Below are positions 52,522 to 60,285 of a stretch of DNA of 64,000 nucleotides, in pieces (position 1 is the first letter of the stretch; each line of letters begins with the position of its first letter). The position numbers and the translations under genes were made by a program. This stretch comes from Fibrobacter sp. UWP2 (GTDB lineage Bacteria > Fibrobacterota > Fibrobacteria > Fibrobacterales > Fibrobacteraceae). The notes below the pieces were generated by a model. The model did not search any database. It saw nothing but the letters and a program-made list of their open reading frames with translations, and was not told where the DNA came from. The stretch spans positions 1-64,000 of the forward strand of contig NZ_FQYM01000008.1 in NCBI RefSeq assembly GCF_900141705.1, written 5' to 3'.

Positions 52522-52525
52522 TTTG

Positions 52526-52918
52526 CTACTCCCAGTTCAAAGTGCCAAAGGCTACCACCCAAAAGCAGATGGTGGCCGCGATGGCGAGCGTCCCCATGAC
52601 GCGGCGCTCTTTTTGGCTGGTGCTGAACAGGACCGTCGCCGTGTAGAACGTGAGGTAGATCGCAAAAAAGAACGAGAGAATGCGTGTGATGATAAAGGGG
52701 ATGGGCGTTGGCACGGCACCTCCCGCCGAGAGTAGTGTAAAGAGTGCCACGAACTGCATGCAGACGGGCAGTACGAACGCCTTGCGGACTTCCTTGGGCA
52801 CTACCTTGTGCCGCCCGTTCATGGCGTACATGCCCCAGGGGGCGCCACTGGCGAGCGCGATATTCAATACAATGGAGGGCAAAAAGAATACAGCCCCGAT
52901 GATGGCGGCAATCAGCAT
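52526..52918 (-). CDS. membrane protein, 130 aa
   Basis: A 130-aa protein with four hydrophobic segments (about 1-24, 48-68, 72-94 and 108-126) and a short basic loop. No family is recognised. TATATT lies 6 bases before the ATG and there is no ribosome site. It heads an operon with queH. Confidence 0.6.
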   Translation of the reverse strand: MLIAAIIGAVFFLPSIVLNIALASGAPWGMYAMNGRHKVVPKEVRKAFVLPVCMQFVALFTLLSAGGAVPTPIPFIITRILSFFFAIYLTFYTATVLFSTSQKERRVMGTLAIAATICFWVVAFGTLNWE

Positions 52919-52930
52919 GCGGTAAATATA

Positions 52931-53800
52931 TCAAATTTCAACGCCGAGGGCATTGGCGATGCATTCTACGAATTCCTCATAGGATATGCTTTCGTTTTCG
53001 TATTCGTTGATCAAATAGCCTGAATAGTCTTTTTCACCCTCTGCATTTTTACGCTTGATTTTTTCCATTTGGGAGCTCATGTCCTTTTCGTTGCAAACGG
53101 ACTTTGGATATTGGAAAATTTCGTCCAGTAAATCCAATTTCTTTGTACAGCTCTTTCCATTGCCACTAAACGATGTTTCGCGGTGCAATATACCATCGCT
53201 ATCAATGTCCATGGTTTCTGTGTAAGAATATTTCTTTCCGTCATATTTAATTTGAACGGTTTCACATCCGTCACTTTCAAGGTCAAAGTCATCTTCGTCA
53301 ATGTCGAACTCTGCAGATAGCAAGTCTTCGGCTTTGTAAAGGAGTTCGTCTTCTGCGTAGCAAATGTCCGTGTTGAATTCAGTTGCAAAATTTAGGCTAT
53401 GGTCGGTTACACGGAGAGTGGTTATAAAGGTGCTGTATTCCACATCGCCGTCTCCATAGTCCTTTGCGATTCCGGAGGTTTTCCACGTACTGAAAATACT
53501 CCCCGCTTTGCCGCCAGTCATCGTGAATAACTCATCGTGTTCATTGTCATCGGAGACGATCAGAGCGTCGCCTTCGAATTTGTAACGGAAAAACGTCGTA
53601 TCTACATTCTCGTCCCAGCGGGTGGAATTCTCCGTTATGTAACAGCGATCATAAATGATGCCAAAGCGCTGGTTGGCTTCGTCAAGGATGTACTTGGCGG
53701 ATGATGTTGTGGATGCGTTGCTGCTGGAATCGTCGCCGCAAGCGGAAAACGAAAGGGCCGCTACCGCAAAGGCTACGCTGATTTTTAGAACGTTTTTCAT
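52931..53800 (-). CDS. lipoprotein, 289 aa
   Basis: A lipoprotein with lipobox SFSAC (Cys21) and a GDDSSSN linker typical of Fibrobacter. The mature part is acidic with six further cysteines. The lead gene 53819-54445 and 54455-55924 are upstream, with gaps of 18 and 9 bp, so the three form one operon. No known domain. Confidence 0.65.
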   Translation of the reverse strand: MKNVLKISVAFAVAALSFSACGDDSSSNASTTSSAKYILDEANQRFGIIYDRCYITENSTRWDENVDTTFFRYKFEGDALIVSDDNEHDELFTMTGGKAGSIFSTWKTSGIAKDYGDGDVEYSTFITTLRVTDHSLNFATEFNTDICYAEDELLYKAEDLLSAEFDIDEDDFDLESDGCETVQIKYDGKKYSYTETMDIDSDGILHRETSFSGNGKSCTKKLDLLDEIFQYPKSVCNEKDMSSQMEKIKRKNAEGEKDYSGYLINEYENESISYEEFVECIANALGVEI

Positions 53801-53818
53801 AGTGCTCTCCGTTAGGGC

Positions 53819-54445
53819 TTATTTGTAGTCCAGAACTGCATACCATTTAAGTACGTAGTGGGTGGCCATATAATCGTCCTGTAGTATTTCCTCGCCTATT
53901 TTTTGCCCGACATTGTCAAAGCCGTAGCAGTAATTAGAACAATATTCCTTGTCGTCAAAAAACGGGTCTTCATCTACAAAATTCGGACACACATAAATCT
54001 CGTTGATGCCGCTGGAAAGTGTGACCGTAACGGATTTGTTATCACTCCAGATGCCGACATTATCTCCTAAATTGATTGTTGAAGTCTTGATGGAATCTTT
54101 TTTTTCCCCGTCACGATAAGTTTTTAGGGTAAATGAAATACGCGGGTCCCCATCGCTTAAGCCGTTATCATCCATTGTTTTTAGCTGCAAGTAATATTCC
54201 AAGAACACAGACAGCGTTGTTTGTCCATTTGTGTAGGCTGAAGTATATGCCGAACTGCCAGAATAAGAGTAATCATCGTCTGTATCGTTTTCTCTGTTAT
54301 AGAAGTCGATCTCATCTGAAGATTCACGAGAGACATCATAAATGGCGTCTTCGTAGGTGTCGGGGCTGAGAGGGCCGTTGCCGCAGGCGGTAAGTGCGGC
54401 AATTGTCAAAAAGACGGCAAATGAAAGTGAAATGCGTTTTTTCAT
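53819..54445 (-). CDS. lipoprotein, 208 aa
   Basis: A lipoprotein with lipobox LTAC (Cys21). The mature part is acidic and tyrosine/serine-rich at first, then beta-rich, with two cysteines near the end. AAGGGA precedes the ATG. Middle gene of the three-gene lipoprotein operon; unknown function. Confidence 0.65.
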   Translation of the reverse strand: MKKRISLSFAVFLTIAALTACGNGPLSPDTYEDAIYDVSRESSDEIDFYNRENDTDDDYSYSGSSAYTSAYTNGQTTLSVFLEYYLQLKTMDDNGLSDGDPRISFTLKTYRDGEKKDSIKTSTINLGDNVGIWSDNKSVTVTLSSGINEIYVCPNFVDEDPFFDDKEYCSNYCYGFDNVGQKIGEEILQDDYMATHYVLKWYAVLDYK

Positions 54446-54454
54446 AATCCCTTC

Positions 54455-55924
54455 TTACCAGGCGAATTGCAGGTTGAGGCGGAAACTGTCGTTCTCGTCG
54501 GCGTAGTTATGCCCAATTCCAGACTTGGCGTCAATGAGCATAAAGAGGATTTCTACAGAGAAGTGTTTGGTAAATTCAATCCCAGGCCCCAGCCACAAAA
54601 GGAATTCCCAGTCTTCTTCGCTATAGAAATCACCGTCCCAGTTAAAGGTCTCGTCGACTCGCCATCCGTTAATGTCTGCTGTATTCCAGCCATAGATGGG
54701 CTTGCGGACGCTGAAGGTCAAGTCGGCAAAGGGGGCGAAGAATTTGACAATGGGGATGCCTATCCTCAGGGAAAGAGGAATTTCAGCAAGTAGCTCGTGA
54801 TATTCGGCCCACAGGTCTACAAAGAGGGTTGCGTACGAAGTGCCAAAAAAGGAATTTGAATTTGAAATTTCGCCCAGATATTGCCCGTTCGTATGCATAT
54901 AGTCATGGTGACGGTACAGGGCGCTCAGACCAAATTGGAATGAACCTGCGCTGTAAAAATACCAGCGGAATAGGAATGAAATACCTGCCTCCATATTGAA
55001 GTCGCCGACCATCTCGTTGGCGCCGTCAATGTGGTTCTCCAGGAAGTCGTTCTCGTCGAGGCTTCCCACTACAAGGCCTATGCCCCAGTAGAAGATGTCT
55101 CCAGATTTTGTCGGGGCTTTGGGCTTTTCATCGTTCTTTGTAGGTTCCACCTTGTCGCGTCCTGTTTCCAGGGAGTCTACGGCGACGACAGCGGTTGCGG
55201 AATCTTTTGCTGCATCTGTCGCGGTTTTTGCGACTTCAACGAGGAGTCCCGTCTCGCGGTGCATGGTTATGATGACATAACAGTCGCCAACCGTGTCGCA
55301 CACTCCAAATATGGAATCTGTTACGGCGTTTTCGTTTTGTATTCGGTTGAGGCTCGCTTCGATTTTGGCGATGCTGTCCTGTTCGTGGAACTTTGCCGCC
55401 TGCCAAAGGGCGCGGCTATATTCGTAGCATTTGCATGTTTCTTCCACTTTGTTGCAGAGCGGGTTCTTGGTGTTTTCGGGAGCCGTTGCTGTGGTTTCGA
55501 ATAGGCTTGTGTCGGCGGGGCAGGAGGTGCAGATTTGCTTGCATTGGTCGCCCATGGAGGGAACCTGGATGGGGGCTTCGGCGTTTGCAGAAGCCCGATT
55601 ATGCTCTTTGTGAAACTGCTTGAGTTGATCTTCTGTCAAGGGGTTCTTTGCCTTTTGGGCGTCCACAAACACGCCGTCCTTAAAATGTACTGTGCGTGAG
55701 TAAAACTTGGACTTTCCTTCCGATGCCAGGGCTTTCTCCTTGAACAGTTCTTTGTTTTTTGCGATGTTATCCAAAAGTGCTTGGCAGCTGCATAGGGAAT
55801 CGAGCCTCATGCAGGTGGCGTCTTCGGGAGTCTCTGCGCATGGCCCGCAAAGGGACCTGCACATGCCGGCCTCATTGGCGTAAAGGACCGTGGCTGCAAT
55901 CAAAGTGAGTAGGATTTTTTTCAT
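54455..55924 (-). CDS. exported cysteine-rich protein with beta-barrel-like C-terminus
   Basis: A 489-aa protein: signal peptide (about 1-16), a cysteine-rich N-terminal part with repeated CxxLC and CSCPA-type pairs (about 20-145), a helical linker, and from about 270 a beta-rich region that ends in LNLQFAW, as in outer-membrane barrels. The start at 55924 gives a clean signal peptide; an upstream ATG at 55990 is possible. Head of the operon. Confidence 0.65.
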   Translation of the reverse strand: MKKILLTLIAATVLYANEAGMCRSLCGPCAETPEDATCMRLDSLCSCQALLDNIAKNKELFKEKALASEGKSKFYSRTVHFKDGVFVDAQKAKNPLTEDQLKQFHKEHNRASANAEAPIQVPSMGDQCKQICTSCPADTSLFETTATAPENTKNPLCNKVEETCKCYEYSRALWQAAKFHEQDSIAKIEASLNRIQNENAVTDSIFGVCDTVGDCYVIITMHRETGLLVEVAKTATDAAKDSATAVVAVDSLETGRDKVEPTKNDEKPKAPTKSGDIFYWGIGLVVGSLDENDFLENHIDGANEMVGDFNMEAGISFLFRWYFYSAGSFQFGLSALYRHHDYMHTNGQYLGEISNSNSFFGTSYATLFVDLWAEYHELLAEIPLSLRIGIPIVKFFAPFADLTFSVRKPIYGWNTADINGWRVDETFNWDGDFYSEEDWEFLLWLGPGIEFTKHFSVEILFMLIDAKSGIGHNYADENDSFRLNLQFAW

Positions 55925-56180
55925 GGAAAAGACGAGGCTACGGGTTACTGCCAATATGGTGAGAAGAATGCATTGTAAAAATAAATACACAAAACTCCCG
56001 TGTCAAGCGCTTTTTTGAAAAATCCATGAAACGGCCCGCCGTCAACAAATTCCCAGTTGGCAGGCGTCTGTTTTGTGAAAAAACGCAAAGGACGTGATTT
56101 CCGCCCCTTTTTTTTGCATTTTCCTGTATTCTTTTTGTATCCTTTGAAAATGGGTATTTTTTTAGTTTATATTCGGTAGC

Positions 56181-56747
56181 ATGAAGATCGAAAAGCACAT
56201 TGTTACTGAGTCCAAGTGGACACGTTCTAGGAGGGGCGCCCTTGCTACGGCCCTGGGTATCACCGTGAGCCTCCCGCTGGCGGCTTGCGATATCTCGTCT
56301 TCGGGCGACGACGCAGCGGAACCCGCCCCCGAATCCAGCTCTGTGGTGGAACCCCTGGGCGGCGCTGTTTTTATACCCGAGTCCAGTTCGTCGGACGCAC
56401 TGCCAACCAGTTCGTCGGATGCACTGCCAACCAGCTCGTCGGACGTTCAGCAGCCTCCTAGCTCTTCGAGTAGTCTTTTGCCGCCTAGTAGCAGTTCCAA
56501 CGGGCCGGTGGACGTGCTTATTGCTGGCGACATCTATATTCCTGAGCCCAGCAGTTCCAGCGCCGAGCCCGAGTCCAGCTCGTCGGAAGTTCAACCGTCA
56601 AGTTCCAGTTCCGATGGCGAAGAGGTGCAGTGCGAAGAAGACCGCGCGTTTACGAGTCCGTTTGACCCGTGCCTCCCGGACGACTATCCCGTGGTGAGCA
56701 TGCCCTCGACGGTGGGCCACATCCAGGTGCCCCTGGTCAACGTCTAG
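56181..56747 (+). CDS. twin-arginine serine-rich lipoprotein, putative modified precursor
   Basis: A 188-aa protein with SRRGAL (Arg17-Arg18) before a hydrophobic stretch and lipobox LAAC (Cys36): a Tat-type lipoprotein signal. The mature part is dominated by SSSS runs and repeats of ALPTSSSD, ending in a short region with two cysteines (CEEDRAFTSPFDPC) and a conserved-looking VSMPSTVGHIQVPLVNV tail. It is followed after 5 bp by a radical SAM/SPASM protein, which makes it the likely substrate. TTGAAA, 18 bp, TATATT precede the ATG by 7 bases, with no ribosome site. Confidence 0.7.
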   Translation: MKIEKHIVTESKWTRSRRGALATALGITVSLPLAACDISSSGDDAAEPAPESSSVVEPLGGAVFIPESSSSDALPTSSSDALPTSSSDVQQPPSSSSSLLPPSSSSNGPVDVLIAGDIYIPEPSSSSAEPESSSSEVQPSSSSSDGEEVQCEEDRAFTSPFDPCLPDDYPVVSMPSTVGHIQVPLVNV

Positions 56748-56752
56748 TATCC

Positions 56753-57832
56753 ATGAACCTCGTTCTGAGCCTTACAGAGCAGTGCAATCTGCGTTGTACG
56801 TATTGTTACTACAAAGAGTCTCATGCGGGTCGCGTCAAAGTGATGAGCGACGAGGTCATGGAGGCTGCCATCGGGCTTGCGGTAAGGCGCACGGTCGCCT
56901 TTAGGCAACGCCGCCTGAACATCACTTTTTTTGGCGGTGAGCCTCTGCTCCGCTTCGATGCCATTAAACGTGGTGTGGAATATGCAAAAAAAGTGGTAAG
57001 CGAAACTGCGCCGCAGGGCTTTGTCGTGCGCTTTGCCGTGAATACCAACGGCACGCTTTTGAACGACGAGATCGTCGATTTTATGAAGCGCGAGAACTTC
57101 CAAATCTTCCTTTCGCTGGACGGTTCCGCCGAGCGCCACAACATTTGCCGCAGGCAGGTGAACGGCGAGGGAAGCTTTGACCTCATTGCACCGCACATTA
57201 AAACGCTTGTCAACACCGACGTCATTGTGCTCGCGGTCATTACGCGCGACAATATCCGAGGACTTTGCGACTCGTTCAGGTGGCTCTATGCGCAGGGCTT
57301 TAAAAACATCACCTCAGCTGTAGATTTTGACGGCAAGTGGACCGAGGAGGAATTGGACGCCCTCGGCGCGGAATACCAAAAATTGGCGGAACTTTGGGTT
57401 CAAAAGAAGAAGGCGGGAGACGTCTTTTACCTGGGGACCATTCACGACAAGGTGAAGATTGCCGTGGAGGGTTCGCGTTACCGCCTGTACTCGTGCCATG
57501 TTTACGAGGGAGGTCTCTCGGTCGCGACCGACGGGAGCATTTTCCCATGCACGCGGTTCATCGCCTCGGACCCGGAAGCCCCCTATTGCCAGGGGAATGT
57601 CTTTACGGGCGTTGACGAACATCGTGCTAACGCGGTACATGAATTTGTCCACAACGACAAGGCCGCCTGCGAGGGCTGCGCCATTCGGCATCGCTGCACG
57701 GCGCATGAGTGCGCCTGCACTTCGTTTTACACCACGGGAACCTTGGAAGGCGTCTCGCCCGAAGTCTGTGCGCACGAGCGCATGCTCGCCGCGATTTGCG
57801 ACGACGCTGCGGATATGATACTGACAAAATAA
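56753..57832 (+). CDS. radical SAM/SPASM peptide maturase
   Basis: A 359-aa protein with the radical SAM cluster CNLRCTYC (Cys11, Cys15, Cys18), a FFGGEPLLR segment near 62 and a C-terminal SPASM domain with eight or nine further cysteines (CHVYEGG, FPCTRF, CEGC, CACTSF). This set is that of anaerobic sulfatase-maturase and peptide-maturase enzymes (rSAM/SPASM). The start at 56753 is chosen because it is 5 bp after the lipoprotein gene and gives a normal N-terminus. The pair resembles rSAM/lipoprotein systems known from Bacteroidetes. Confidence 0.8.
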   Translation: MNLVLSLTEQCNLRCTYCYYKESHAGRVKVMSDEVMEAAIGLAVRRTVAFRQRRLNITFFGGEPLLRFDAIKRGVEYAKKVVSETAPQGFVVRFAVNTNGTLLNDEIVDFMKRENFQIFLSLDGSAERHNICRRQVNGEGSFDLIAPHIKTLVNTDVIVLAVITRDNIRGLCDSFRWLYAQGFKNITSAVDFDGKWTEEELDALGAEYQKLAELWVQKKKAGDVFYLGTIHDKVKIAVEGSRYRLYSCHVYEGGLSVATDGSIFPCTRFIASDPEAPYCQGNVFTGVDEHRANAVHEFVHNDKAACEGCAIRHRCTAHECACTSFYTTGTLEGVSPEVCAHERMLAAICDDAADMILTK

Positions 57833-57852
57833 TGGCTGCCGCCTTGCCGGGG

Positions 57853-57971
57853 TAAAAAAAAGACCCCTTCAGGTAAAGGAGGTAACCTAAAGGGGTCAGG
57901 GAGTGTTTGGGTATGCCAAAAAATTAGCTTTCGCATGCCCCAAAATCCATCCGGGCCGGAACATTTGTGTT
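57853..57971 (-). ncRNA. candidate small RNA with anti-Shine-Dalgarno loop
   Basis: On the minus strand a TATACT -10-like box (complement of 57978-57983) is followed by about 118 nt without an ORF of note and a terminator hairpin (57862-57897) with 8 T residues. The terminator loop reads TACCTCCTTT, the complement of a Shine-Dalgarno sequence. The -35 box is poor. No transcript data support it. Confidence 0.35.
57854..57897 (-). terminator. intrinsic terminator with CCTCC loop
   Basis: Minus-strand stem of 8 and 4 bp around one mismatch (GACCCCTT...AAGGGGTC), ten-base loop, then a run of eight T (A54-61 on the plus strand). It may end the sRNA above or read-through from the gene at 58051. 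Confidence 0.75.
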
Positions 57972-58050
57972 TACCGAAGTATACACCGATTTTTATCCGT
58001 TATGGATGATTTTAGCGTAAAAATGCCTTTTTTAGGCTGAAATTGCCGTT

Positions 58051-59424
58051 TTAGAAGGCGATTTGGGTGGTTACTGCGCCGTGTACAGGGTGAAGTGGCG
58101 TTTTTTTGCTGTTTTTGAAGGTCGTGGTGAGCGAAAAGTCCAGGAAATCGGCGTGGAGATGCACCTCGTTTTGGATCTGGAGGCGCCTGGTGGGTAACCC
58201 GTCGGGGGCGACAATTACCGTTTTTACGCGATTTTTGGGGGAATCCTGGTATTGGACGCCCAATTCGAGCCTCGGCGGCCCGAATCCCTCCCCACGGGTG
58301 TGGCGCACCCTGCCTTTGCCCCCCAGGGTCCAGGACTCGACTGCCTGGGAGGTGACTCCCGCAATCCAGTCGGTGCGGCGGCAGTTTTCGCTGCCCTCGA
58401 GGCAGGTGGCGCCGAGGAACACGCGTGCTTCCGGCGGCCCGCTTTGGAGCGTCGCCTTGAAACGGGTTTGCACGCTGTCGCTGTGCAGCGGGTTGATGAA
58501 ACGCGCATTGAGCGAACCCTTGGTGTCGAGGAAGTTCTTAGCTGTGGCGGAAACGGTTTGCGAACCCCAGAGGCGGCTCTTTAAAATACCCGGGCTTAGC
58601 CGGGCGAAACTCGGGACGGAGTCCCCGTGCGCATACAGGGTGGTCTTCCACGAGGGTATCCCTGTTTGCGAGAGTTCCGCCTTGACCAGGGGCTTTTTTT
58701 GACCCGCCTCCCACCAGCCCGAAATTTTCCCGAGGTTAAACTTTGTCTGTAATGCCCCCGAATAGATTGGTTTCTCGCGGTGGTTCTTGCGGAACCAAAA
58801 GATCCCCTCGGCGCTGCTTTTGCTGTTGAAGGTGTAGCCACCGCGGGCTTGCACGGTGCGGCTCGTGTCCAGGAGGCCTGCCAGGTGGAAGTTCCCGATG
58901 GGGTAGAGGAGGGCGGTTCCCCACAGGGTGTCGAGCGGAAAGTGGCTGTGGAGTTCCTTGGTGGAGATTTGACCGAGGTGGGCTTCGTTCCCGCCGTTTT
59001 TGTAGGTGAGCAGTTCCTGCGTGCCGAGCCGGAGGGTGTAGCGGTAAAACGAAAGGTCGAGTTCTTCGCGGAGGCTCTCGATGCGGCCAGTGGAATCGAG
59101 TCGAGCCTTCCAAGTGGCGCTCCCGTGCGGGATGATCCCCGGGCTTTTTTGATTTGCGGTGCGTTTTTTGCGACGGGTGTCGGCAATTCTTTTGCGTTCG
59201 GCGCACGGCTCCTGCGCGTATACCTCGGCCAGGAGGCAGGCTTCGCCCTCGTTGCCCTCGTCCAGCAGGGCAAGCATCTCTTGCGCCTGTTCCGGTGTAA
59301 TGATCCCGCCGTCCCACCAGTCAAATATGTCGGCTTCGTTTACGGCGTGTCCCGTGCCTGCGGCGCTCAGGAGGGCAAACAACGATAACCGCGCCGTCCA
59401 AAATAAAAAACATTTGAGGTCCAT
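58051..59424 (-). CDS. putative outer-membrane protein, 457 aa
   Basis: A 457-aa protein with a hydrophobic signal (about 10-27). Residues 31-60 (DWWDGGIITPEQAQEMLALL) look like a short helical domain seen in ComEA-like or similar helix-hairpin starts, followed by a beta-rich region of about 380 residues that ends in TTQIAF, suggestive of an outer-membrane barrel. The gene ends 151 bp before the terminator at 57897. No family is recognised with confidence. Confidence 0.6.
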   Translation of the reverse strand: MDLKCFLFWTARLSLFALLSAAGTGHAVNEADIFDWWDGGIITPEQAQEMLALLDEGNEGEACLLAEVYAQEPCAERKRIADTRRKKRTANQKSPGIIPHGSATWKARLDSTGRIESLREELDLSFYRYTLRLGTQELLTYKNGGNEAHLGQISTKELHSHFPLDTLWGTALLYPIGNFHLAGLLDTSRTVQARGGYTFNSKSSAEGIFWFRKNHREKPIYSGALQTKFNLGKISGWWEAGQKKPLVKAELSQTGIPSWKTTLYAHGDSVPSFARLSPGILKSRLWGSQTVSATAKNFLDTKGSLNARFINPLHSDSVQTRFKATLQSGPPEARVFLGATCLEGSENCRRTDWIAGVTSQAVESWTLGGKGRVRHTRGEGFGPPRLELGVQYQDSPKNRVKTVIVAPDGLPTRRLQIQNEVHLHADFLDFSLTTTFKNSKKTPLHPVHGAVTTQIAF

Positions 59425-59479
59425 ACCTTATAAACGGATTTTTGGTGAAAAATGTTCCGTATATTTTTAAATTTATGGT

Positions 59480-60256
59480 ATGGCAAATTCCAGCTGGTCC
59501 AAAAAGCCGTTTCGTAGAACTCCCGCCCGTGCCGCCGATGCGGTGGGCAAAGCGTTTGTGCCGCACCTCAAGGCGCCCCGCACCGAGTTCCCGCTGTTTA
59601 ACGGCAAGCGCGTGACGCCCTCGCTCGCGGGTCTCGACAAGTTGCTGCACTACTACGGTGTGGAACTCCAGGAGCCGACCCTCAAGCAGTTCTGGGAATT
59701 CCACCAGCTGCTGCGCGCGAACAACGACGACCAGGACCTTACGCGCCTGAATGCTTTCGAGACGATGGTGGAGCGCCACTATGCCGACTGTACGCTCATC
59801 AACGCCTACGTGCCGCAGTGGCCAGCCCGCATGATCGACGTGGGGAGCGGCGCCGGCTTCCCGGGAATCCCTTTGAAGCTCGTGAACCCGCAAATTCGCC
59901 TCACGCTTTGCGAACCGCGGCCGAACCGCATCAACTTCCTCAACATGGTCATCGAAAAGATGGGGCTCAAGGGGATTGACGTGTTTGGGCACAAAGTCAC
60001 GAGCCGCAGCATGACGCTCCCTGTGGATGGCGTCATCAGCCGCGCTTTCGAGTGGATGGACAAGACGCTCCCGCGCCTAGCGAACAGCCTCAAGGTGGGT
60101 GGCCGTGTGTACTTTATGAAAGGTCCCGGAGTCGCCGAAGAGCTCGCCACGTTCCATCCCGAGGACTTTGGGTACAAACTAATCGCCAAGCATTTTTACA
60201 CTATCCCCAACAGCACGCAGGACCGCGCTCTGATTATCTTGGAACGCGTGGAGTAG
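59480..60256 (+). CDS. rsmG: 16S rRNA (guanine-N7) methyltransferase
   Basis: A 258-aa protein with an N-terminal extension of about 45 residues beyond the RsmG core. The core has LTRLNAFETMVERHY and the SAM loop IDVGSGAGFPGIPL near 118-131, with the rest as in GidB/RsmG, which methylates G527 of 16S rRNA. TAAATT is 6 bases before the ATG and no ribosome site is visible. Confidence 0.85.
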   Translation: MANSSWSKKPFRRTPARAADAVGKAFVPHLKAPRTEFPLFNGKRVTPSLAGLDKLLHYYGVELQEPTLKQFWEFHQLLRANNDDQDLTRLNAFETMVERHYADCTLINAYVPQWPARMIDVGSGAGFPGIPLKLVNPQIRLTLCEPRPNRINFLNMVIEKMGLKGIDVFGHKVTSRSMTLPVDGVISRAFEWMDKTLPRLANSLKVGGRVYFMKGPGVAEELATFHPEDFGYKLIAKHFYTIPNSTQDRALIILERVE

Positions 60257-60285
60257 CGGTGAGTCTTCACATTGCGGCGTAGCCG

